From assembly GCA_016208105.1 (NCBI GenBank), contig JACQYS010000009.1, positions 124,001 through 188,000 on the forward strand: 64,000 bases of DNA, read 5' to 3'. Numbering within the stretch: position 1 is the stretch's first letter; each line of letters begins with the position of its first letter. Below are positions 9,347-14,975 of this stretch, in pieces. Source of the DNA: Desulfovibrio sp. GTDB lineage: Bacteria > Desulfobacterota > Desulfovibrionia > Desulfovibrionales > Desulfovibrionaceae. Position numbers and translations under genes: made by a program. The notes below the pieces were generated by a model. That model saw only the letters and a program-made list of their open reading frames with translations, did not search any database and was not told the origin of the DNA.

Positions 9347-9709
9347 CTATTTTCCCAACCCGGCTTGTTCCTGGCACTCCGTCACTATGGCCTCAAGCTT
9401 TTTCGCTGTCTCGGGATCAATGGCGCTGCCTGAGCGTATGGCTTTATCGAACTTCGCGAACTCATCGTAGGGAATTCGGACCATAACTTTTCTCAGACTG
9501 CACTCGCAGTAGGTCTTGGCCTGGTCCTCCGTGTTCTTCCCCCCCGCCTTGTGGTTCTCGGCCAGCTTCTCCCGGGCCGCTTCCAGGCAGCTTGCCATGA
9601 ATCCTTCTCGGGCGGTCTGCGGATACTCACGGTCCGTGGAAGAGCATCCCCCGGCCAGGCAGAGGCTCCCCCAGGCGATCAGGAGCGCAGGGACTAAACC
9701 GCGCTTCAC
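9347..9709 (-). CDS. small lipoprotein, 120 aa
   Basis: A lipoprotein signal peptide is visible: basic MKRG, a hydrophobic core LVPALLIAWGSLCLAG, and the lipobox LAGGC, with lipidation expected on Cys22. The mature part holds four further cysteines (SCLEA, YCECS, TECQE), suggesting disulfides in the periplasm. The start ATG overlaps the pyrR stop. The family is not recognised, although the helix-rich, cysteine-paired layout is common in periplasmic hypothetical lipoproteins. 9211-9346 between this gene and the convergent TPR gene shows nothing clear. Confidence 0.7.
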   Translation of the reverse strand: MKRGLVPALLIAWGSLCLAGGCSSTDREYPQTAREGFMASCLEAAREKLAENHKAGGKNTEDQAKTYCECSLRKVMVRIPYDEFAKFDKAIRSGSAIDPETAKKLEAIVTECQEQAGLGK

Positions 9710-10254
9710 GCTTCCGCTTCCTCGCCAGCGAGGCGGACCTTGTCCTCTCCGTCCAATTCCTTCACGTACACGTCCACCCGTTCCTCAATGGAGGTAGGCA
9801 GCTGCTTGCCCATGTAGTCGGCCTGGATGGGCAGCTCCCGGTGGCCACGGTCCACCAGAACCAGAAGCTCGACCTTTTTGGGCCTGCCGAAATCCAGGAT
9901 GGCCTCCAGGGCGGCCCGCACTGTGCGTCCGGAATAGAGCACGTCGTCCACGAGGATGAGCTTTCGCCCGTCGATTGCGAAGGGGATCTCAGTCTGGTTT
10001 ATCTTGGGCTGATGAGCCAGATTGGTCCAGTCGTCCCGGTAGAGGTTGATGTCGAGCTTGCCCAATGGCAGCTCGCACCCCAGCCTCGACTCGAGAATCT
10101 TTTTCAAGCGCTGGGCAAGTTCCACCCCTCGGCGCTGAACGCCGATAAGGGCAAGCTCGGTGCATTCACCATGGCGCTCCAAAATTTCGAAGGCCAACCG
10201 TTCCAAGGTGCGCGACATTTCCTTGCCATTCATCACTATTTTCTGACGCTTCAT
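9706..10254 (-). CDS. pyrR: PyrR bifunctional protein: pyr regulator / uracil phosphoribosyltransferase
   Basis: The protein (182 aa) has the type I PRTase PRPP motif LILVDDVLYSGRTVRAAL and the PyrR hallmark segments ALIGVQRRGVELA, KLDINLYRDDW and LVDRGHRELPIQADYMGK. PyrR binds pyr mRNA leaders in response to UMP and has uracil PRTase activity. No pyrimidine biosynthetic gene lies beside it, so any regulation would be in trans. A separate upp/uraA operon is present at about 40.5-42.4 kb. The ATG sits at the conserved N-terminus MKRQKIVMNGKEM. Confidence 0.95.
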   Translation of the reverse strand: MKRQKIVMNGKEMSRTLERLAFEILERHGECTELALIGVQRRGVELAQRLKKILESRLGCELPLGKLDINLYRDDWTNLAHQPKINQTEIPFAIDGRKLILVDDVLYSGRTVRAALEAILDFGRPKKVELLVLVDRGHRELPIQADYMGKQLPTSIEERVDVYVKELDGEDKVRLAGEEAEA

Positions 10255-10336
10255 GGACCTTCCAGATATTGCTGTTTTTTATCGCTCCTATCCAATTTCC
10301 CCACACATGGCAAACCAACGCATCACACATTCATAT

Positions 10337-10365
10337 TTGACCGTCCACAACACCGTACTTACTAG
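10337..10365 (+). promoter_or_regulatory. candidate sigma-70-type promoter for the Cys-type HesB-like gene
   Basis: TTGACC at 10337-10342 is separated by 17 bases from TACTAG at 10360-10365. It lies 32 bases upstream of the start codon, in the intergenic region divergent from pyrR. The -35 box is good; the -10 box is weak. The same geometry recurs upstream of the second HesB-like gene. Confidence 0.4.
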
Positions 10366-10396
10366 TATCGTCAGAATCACTTCCATGGAGGATTAC

Positions 10397-10720
10397 ATGG
10401 TTACAGTTACACAGCCCGCCAAAGACCAGCTCGACGCATATTTCGCTGAAAACGAGAAAGCGCCCATCCGCATCTTTCTTGCCAGCGGTTCCTGCTCGGG
10501 CCCCAAGCTGTCTTTGGCATTGGACGAACCCAAGGACACGGACGACGTCTTTGATACGCAAGGGTATTCCTTCGTTGTGGATAAAGACCTCCTGACCCAG
10601 GCCACCCCGCTTACAGTGGACTTCGCCGGTTGCGGTTTCAGCATTGATTCGAGCCTTGAGCTCGGAGGCGGCGGATGCGGCGGCGGATGCTCCTGCTCCA
10701 GCGGAGGCTGCTCCTCGTAG
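10397..10720 (+). CDS. HesB/IscA-like protein, Cys form, 107 aa
   Basis: HesB/IscA superfamily member (Fe-S or metal-binding beta fold). The start ATG at 10397 is preceded by GGAGG at 10387-10391; an in-frame ATG at 10385 would bury that site in the coding region. Cys33 lies in SGSCSGPKLSLALDE, the position occupied by in-frame UGA in the neighbour gene. Another cysteine is in FAGCGFSI near residue 78. The tail is a Gly/Cys-rich string of LGGGGCGGGCSCSSGGCSS type, which gives many extra thiols. It is not a canonical IscA, which ends CGCGESF. By eye it is roughly 60 % identical to the downstream paralog. Confidence 0.88.
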   Translation: MVTVTQPAKDQLDAYFAENEKAPIRIFLASGSCSGPKLSLALDEPKDTDDVFDTQGYSFVVDKDLLTQATPLTVDFAGCGFSIDSSLELGGGGCGGGCSCSSGGCSS

Positions 10721-10795
10721 ACTGATGCGCTGTGCGGGCGCGCTTTGACTTTTCCATGCGCCTCTGCCAGCCTGAGATCGTACTGCCCACAACCA

Positions 10796-10835
10796 GAGGG
10801 CCCGGTCCGGTTCGAAGCCGGATTCGGGCCCTCTG
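10796..10835 (+). terminator. long GC-rich hairpin downstream of the Cys-form HesB-like gene
   Basis: AGAGGGCCCG at 10796-10805 pairs with CGGGCCCTCT at 10826-10835, and an inner CCGG/CCGG pairing extends the stem. A T-run does not follow directly, so this may be a factor-assisted terminator or an mRNA-stabilising stem separating the two hesB-like units. Confidence 0.5.
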
Positions 10836-10870
10836 CTTGTGTTGCCAGCCTTCATAGGCTTTTCCAGCAT

Positions 10871-10899
10871 TTGACAAAGCCTCTTATGGAGCTTACCTA
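10871..10899 (+). promoter_or_regulatory. candidate sigma-70-type promoter for the Sec-type HesB-like gene
   Basis: A perfect -35 box TTGACA at 10871-10876 is followed after 17 bases by TACCTA at 10894-10899. It is 33 bases upstream of the start codon. This gives the second paralog its own promoter with the same spacing and distance as the first. Confidence 0.5.
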
Positions 10900-10931
10900 T
10901 TCGAACGACCCCGACACCTCAGGAGGCTCCA

Positions 10932-11252
10932 ATGTTTACGCTTACCGAAGCTGCGAAAAAGCAGCTTGATTCGTACTTCGCGGATAAGGACAAGTCCCCC
11001 ATCCGCGTGTATCTCTCCTCCGGTGGCTGAGCTGGCCCCCGGCTGGCATTGGCTCTGGATGAGTCAAAAGAAACTGACGATGTGTTCGATACCGATGGCT
11101 ACAAGTTCATTGTCGACAAGGAACTCATGAGCAAGGCCCAGCCCATTACGGTGGACCTCTCCTACATGGGCTTCCAGGTCCATTCCAGCATGGAACTCGG
11201 CGGTGGCGGATGCGGGAGCTCCTGCTCCACCGGCTCCTGTTCCAGCCAGTAG
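10932..11252 (+). CDS. HesB/IscA-like selenoprotein, in-frame UGA (Sec33), 106 aa
   Basis: ATG at 10932 follows AGGAGGCTCCA. The frame runs to TGA at 11028-11030 (codon 33), then continues without break to TAG at 11250-11252. Translation with Sec gives LSSGG-U-AGPRLALALDES, where the Cys paralog just upstream has LASGS-C-SGPKLSLALDEP; codon 33 aligns exactly with Cys33. Both flanks stay homologous over the full length, including the Gly/Cys-rich end LGGGGCGSSCSTGSCSSQ. HesB-like selenoproteins with Sec at this position are known from computational selenoproteome surveys. The alternative is a nonsense mutation (TGC or TGT to TGA) in a dying duplicate. Ordinary gene calling would give only a truncated product or the fragment from about 11049. 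Confidence 0.85.
11028..11047 (+). promoter_or_regulatory. UGA codon and candidate bacterial SECIS hairpin
   Basis: Directly after the UGA, 11031-11037 can pair with 11041-11047 in a seven-pair stem (two G-U pairs) with a CCC loop. Bacterial SECIS elements lie immediately downstream of the UGA inside the coding region. This stem is closer to the UGA and has a smaller loop than the Escherichia coli fdhF type, and I could not compute alternative folds. Confidence 0.4.
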
Positions 11253-11263
11253 CATAGCCTTAC

Positions 11264-11294
11264 AGGGCGGCGGCGCGAGCCGCCGCCCTTTTTT
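11264..11294 (+). terminator. rho-independent terminator after the Sec HesB-like gene
   Basis: AGGGCGGCGGC (11264-11274) pairs with GCCGCCGCCCT (11279-11289) around a GCGA loop, followed by a run of six T. This is a textbook intrinsic terminator and closes the hesB-like unit. Confidence 0.92.
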
Positions 11295-11378
11295 AAGAAT
11301 CAGTCGCAGCCCTTCACCTTCCCGGATAATTGTCGTAAGCAGAGATTCCTCCCATGCACCTCTGCCAACGGAACACTG

Positions 11379-11768
11379 ATGCCCGGCAAGATTCTCATCG
11401 TTGACGACGAAATCCACATCCGTATGCTTCTTGAGCAGACCCTCGAAGATCTTGAGGAAGAGCAGGGCATAACCATCCTGACAGCTGCCAACGGTCAGCA
11501 GGGCTTGGCCCTCATCAAGCAGGAAAAACCCGACGTGGTTTTCTTGGACATCATGATGCCCAAGTTAAACGGCTACGAAGTCTGCCGGAAGATTAAAGAG
11601 ATGCCCGAGCTCTCCCACAGGCTGAGCATTGTGCTGCTCACAGCCAAGGGCCAGGAGATCGATCGCAAGCTGGGCCTTCAACTGGGTGCCAAACTCTACA
11701 TGACCAAACCCTTCGATCCCGACGAAGTCCTGGAAACCGCCAGGTCCTTGCTCGGCATATCCAGGTAG
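11379..11768 (+). CDS. stand-alone CheY-like receiver protein, 129 aa
   Basis: A single response-regulator receiver domain with no output domain. The acidic pocket is in ILIVDDEIH, the phosphoacceptor is Asp57 in VVFLDIMMPKLNGYEV, the conserved Thr is in LLTAKGQ, and the Lys is in YMTKPFDPDEV. Twenty-three bases separate it from the HD-GYP gene, so the two probably form one operon and a phosphorelay-to-c-di-GMP module. The ribosome-binding site is weak. The cognate kinase is not adjacent. Confidence 0.93.
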   Translation: MPGKILIVDDEIHIRMLLEQTLEDLEEEQGITILTAANGQQGLALIKQEKPDVVFLDIMMPKLNGYEVCRKIKEMPELSHRLSIVLLTAKGQEIDRKLGLQLGAKLYMTKPFDPDEVLETARSLLGISR

Positions 11769-11791
11769 CGCCTTCCGGAACGTAACAGCTC

Positions 11792-13537
11792 ATGGTTCTT
11801 AGCAGATTTTTTAGAAATCACGACATTACACCACTTTTTGAGAAAGCCAAGGCATTGCTCGAGCCCGGCTGGGGCGTGGGAGTCGTGCAGAGTGGAAAGC
11901 TACTAGTCTCTCTGGGACTGACTGATGACCATCTGGATCGTCCCGGCGCCATGCGTTTCAGCTCTTCCTTCTCGATCAACGGGCATCCCGAAGGCCATGT
12001 GGTTGTTGCCCCCACCCAAGCCAACGGCGGTCCTTTCCTTGCGGGCGGCGTCCAGCAGGTTGCGGACATCCTTGCTCAAAGCCTGGAGATGCTTCTTCGC
12101 CAAGAAGATGCCCGTCGGGCATTGGCTTCGGACACGCTGCAAAAATACCGCGAACTGGCCCTGCTGCATCGTGCCACCGTTGGTTTGAACGCCTCTCTGC
12201 GCCTGCGTGAGGTTGGGCGAGAGCTCCTGGCCGAATGCCAGTCCGGCGCGCTTCCCACGGAAATGGGCATGATCTTTCTACGCGACCAGAATGCGAAGGC
12301 GCCGTTGCCTCTGGCCTCATTTGGCTTGGCCAAGGAGTGCCAACTGGACCGGATTACCGGCAGCGCGCTGTTCGCCGACATCATGCGAGGGGGCAAAGGC
12401 GAGGTCATAAGCGACCTGGGTTCAGACATCCGTTGGAACGGCGAGGTTTCGGGCGTCACAGCCCTGCTCATCGCCCCCATTGTGGCCGGGGATTCCTGGG
12501 CCGGAGCGCTGGTGCTGGCCACGACCAAGGATGTCCATATCGAGGCCAAGCATCTTCAATACGTCACCACGCTGGCCTCGGTCGCAGGCACGGCCATGGC
12601 CAACGCGTCGCACTTCGAGGGCATCCAAACTCTCCTCAAGGCGCTGCTCCAGGCCCTGGCAACAGCCATCGACGCCCGGGATCCTTTCACTGCCGGGCAT
12701 TCCCACCGTGTTGCCCGGCTGGCTGTTGCTTTGGCAAGAGTGGTGCATCAGGACCGGTCCTTCTTCCCGGAAGCATCCTTTGATTCCGTGGCCCTGACAG
12801 AAATCTATTTTGCGGGACTTCTGCACGACGTGGGCAAGATTGGCGTACGCGAGCAAGTGCTCACAAAGGCGACAAGGCTGCCTTTGCAACATATGCGGAT
12901 CATAGGCATGCGCATGGCCCTGCGCTCCGAGCTCACAGGCGAACCCTGGCAGGAGGCATTCGCCCAGCTTGAGCGGATCAACCGCTCGGACACCATCAGC
13001 CGCGCTGACGCGTCCTTCGTTGTGGACGTATCCAAGCAGGAAATTTCGGCCTACGGCGAGGCTGTACCGATCTTAAGCGAGGACGAAACCCATGCGCTCC
13101 TGGTTGTCCGGGGCAACCTGCTGCCTGAGGAAAGGCGTGAGATAGAGCGCCATCCTTCAGAAAGCTTCCGCATCCTCCAGCACATTCCTTTCCCCAAAAC
13201 CATGAGCAACCTGCTGGACATCATCTGTCAGCACCACGAACGCCTCGACGGTTCCGGCTATCCGACAGGAGTGAAGGCCGACGGGATATCGCTTATGACC
13301 CGCATGCTCATGATAGTGGACATTTACGACGCCATCACCATGGAACGCCATTACAAACCCGCCCTGCCCAGGGAGAAAGCTTTGCTCGTGCTCCAGGACG
13401 AAGTGGGACAGGGCAAGCTGGACGAACGGCTGGTGCGCCTCATGACGGAAAATATCGACGCCATAGAGGAAGATTCAATGCGGATGGCCATGGAAAAGGA
13501 CTTCGACTCCATCATCAACCGCAACAGCCCTGCTTAA
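11792..13537 (+). CDS. GAF-HD-GYP protein, probable cyclic-di-GMP phosphodiesterase, 581 aa
   Basis: The N-terminal ~100 residues are unassigned. Residues about 115-275 look like a GAF sensor (YRELALLHRATVGLNASLRLREV, then ALLIAPIVAGDSWAGALVLATT). An HD-GYP domain follows: GHSHRVARLAVALA, HDVGK at residues 345-349, and HHERLDGSGYPTG from residue 481. The catalytic HD and GYP motifs are intact. About 130 residues separate HDVGK from HHE, longer than the usual ~60, so there is an insertion (about residues 355-450). Likely a soluble c-di-GMP-hydrolysing enzyme controlled by the upstream receiver. Confidence 0.9.
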   Translation: MVLSRFFRNHDITPLFEKAKALLEPGWGVGVVQSGKLLVSLGLTDDHLDRPGAMRFSSSFSINGHPEGHVVVAPTQANGGPFLAGGVQQVADILAQSLEMLLRQEDARRALASDTLQKYRELALLHRATVGLNASLRLREVGRELLAECQSGALPTEMGMIFLRDQNAKAPLPLASFGLAKECQLDRITGSALFADIMRGGKGEVISDLGSDIRWNGEVSGVTALLIAPIVAGDSWAGALVLATTKDVHIEAKHLQYVTTLASVAGTAMANASHFEGIQTLLKALLQALATAIDARDPFTAGHSHRVARLAVALARVVHQDRSFFPEASFDSVALTEIYFAGLLHDVGKIGVREQVLTKATRLPLQHMRIIGMRMALRSELTGEPWQEAFAQLERINRSDTISRADASFVVDVSKQEISAYGEAVPILSEDETHALLVVRGNLLPEERREIERHPSESFRILQHIPFPKTMSNLLDIICQHHERLDGSGYPTGVKADGISLMTRMLMIVDIYDAITMERHYKPALPREKALLVLQDEVGQGKLDERLVRLMTENIDAIEEDSMRMAMEKDFDSIINRNSPA

Positions 13538-13824
13538 TTTTAGCGCGATTCCAAGCCATTTCCCGCTTATCCCCTGGCACCAATGTGCCTTCGTTTGCCC
13601 CTCAAATCTTTATTGTATCAAGCACTTTAGATGATTGAGCCTTCCAGAACCACCAGACTTCATGTGTCGAAAAGCATTTCGCCCACATCCTGATTGCCAG
13701 GATGCGGGCGAAAACTGTTCGCGAAACCAGGAAGACGTGCCGACAGCTCTATGAGCACTTGGCCTGCGCCTGACCATCTCCCGCGCGAACAACACTTCAA
13801 ACGCGCAATGAGAATTCGATTTCT
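13538..13824. other. convergent intergenic region with a long inverted repeat
   Basis: No supported gene. It lies between the HD-GYP and fabZ stops. TTTCGCCC-CATCCTG at 13677-13692 pairs with CAGGATG-GGGCGAAA at 13698-13713, one mismatch, five-base loop. Neither side has the T-run of an intrinsic terminator. Confidence 0.6.
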
Positions 13825-14277
13825 TTAGATCCTTGCTCTGTCCACCACGGCGGCGGTCAGTTCCGCCTGGCAGGCCAGCTCGCCGTTGACCATTGCCCGG
13901 CCCTGCATACGCCACAGGGTGAGCTTCTGCTTCACGTCGGTGCAGGTCAGGGTCAACTGATCGCCGGGCACCACTGGTTTGCGGAACTTGGCGTTGTTTA
14001 TACCCGTGAACATGAAGAGCTTGTCGCCAAGTCCCTCGCGCGACAAAGCCAGGAGCAGAGCCCCGGCCTGGGCCATGGCCTCCAGCAGGAGCACTCCCGG
14101 CATGACGGGCATGTCCGGAAAGTGTCCCTGAAAAAAGGGCTCATTGATGGTGACGTTCTTTATGGCCGTAAGCGACGTGTCCTTCTCGAAATCAAGGACC
14201 CTGTCCACCAGCAGGAACGGATAGCGGTGCGGAATGAGCTTGAAAATTTCGGTGATTGGCAAGGGCAGTTGGACCAT
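13825..14277 (-). CDS. fabZ: 3-hydroxyacyl-[acyl-carrier-protein] dehydratase FabZ
   Basis: Dehydrates beta-hydroxyacyl-ACP in type II fatty acid synthesis; also supplies lipid A. 150 aa from the ATG at 14277, preceded by GGGAGGCCAAC; the upstream in-frame extension falls in a terminator hairpin and is rejected. The active site is NEPFFQGHFPDMPVMPGVLLLEAMAQ, with catalytic His in GHFP and Glu in LEAMAQ. It is the last gene of the envelope operon. lpxD and lpxA, which often sit with fabZ, are absent here. Confidence 0.95.
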   Translation of the reverse strand: MVQLPLPITEIFKLIPHRYPFLLVDRVLDFEKDTSLTAIKNVTINEPFFQGHFPDMPVMPGVLLLEAMAQAGALLLALSREGLGDKLFMFTGINNAKFRKPVVPGDQLTLTCTDVKQKLTLWRMQGRAMVNGELACQAELTAAVVDRARI

Positions 14278-14294
14278 GTTGGCCTCCCGGAGGT

Positions 14295-14330
14295 AAAAAA
14301 AAGGCGGCTCCCCCGGCAGGGAAGCCGCCT
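14295..14330 (-). terminator. intrinsic terminator between ompH and fabZ (minus strand)
   Basis: Read on the minus strand, AGGCGGCTTCCC pairs with GGGGGAGCCGCCT around CTGCC, followed by eight T. It lies between the ompH stop and the fabZ start, 18 bases before the fabZ ATG, so fabZ is expected to be expressed by readthrough or from its own start. Confidence 0.85.
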
Positions 14331-14346
14331 GATACAAAGCGGATGA

Positions 14347-14868
14347 CTATTTTCCGCGCTTGGCGGCAGCTTCGAAGTCCTTGGTGATGTCCGCGGTGAC
14401 GTCCATGCCACTTCCCACGAACAACACGGCCCGGCGCTCGACGATCAGATTGAAGCCGTTCTTCTTGGCGTAATCAGCCACGACCTGATCGAACACCTTC
14501 ATCAGCGGCTCAAGGACCTTGGACTGCTCCTGTCCCATCTGCTGGTTGAAGTTGTTCTGGTCGTCCATCATCTTCTTGAACTTGGTCTCCATCTCGCCCT
14601 GCATCTTGGCCCGGGCCTCGGCGGAGAGTGTGACGCTCTGCTTGCGGAAGTTCTCGTCCATCTTCTTGAGCTCTTCGCTCTGACGGGTCAGCTCGCGCTG
14701 CTTGGCGTCGGCCTTGCTCTGCAGGTCCTGCATGGCGCGTTTGCCTGCATCGGAATTCATGACCACATCCTGGGAATTGACCACACCGATCTTGTCAGCC
14801 GCCTGGGCGAGGACCGGCATGGCCATAACCAAGCAAGCAAGCAGAACGTATTTCAGCAAGTTAGGCAT
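14347..14868 (-). CDS. skp: OmpH/Skp-family periplasmic chaperone
   Basis: 173 aa from the ATG at 14868, which has AAGGAGAAAGAGAC just upstream; the longer reading adds 18 residues without a signal. Signal peptide MPNLLKYVLLACLVMAMPVLAQA, then mature ADKIGVVNSQDVVMNSDAG, the usual OmpH opening. A long coiled coil of alternating charged residues fills about residues 50-140, forming the tentacles that hold unfolded outer-membrane proteins. It lies directly downstream of bamA, the expected order for the OMP assembly operon. Confidence 0.92.
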   Translation of the reverse strand: MPNLLKYVLLACLVMAMPVLAQAADKIGVVNSQDVVMNSDAGKRAMQDLQSKADAKQRELTRQSEELKKMDENFRKQSVTLSAEARAKMQGEMETKFKKMMDDQNNFNQQMGQEQSKVLEPLMKVFDQVVADYAKKNGFNLIVERRAVLFVGSGMDVTADITKDFEAAAKRGK

Positions 14869-14975
14869 TTGTCTCTTTCTCCTTTGATAACCGAGCTGTT
14901 CGCCGGCACCATCGCCGGACATTCGGCCCTGCGGCGATGCTCACATACCCTTTTGCGTCGAAAGTCAAGTCCTTC

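Noticed and set aside
11049-11252. Separate short gene starting after the UGA
   Set aside because: The same frame continues upstream to an ATG with a good ribosome-binding site; the fragment has no start codon in a suitable place (TTG without a ribosome-binding site).
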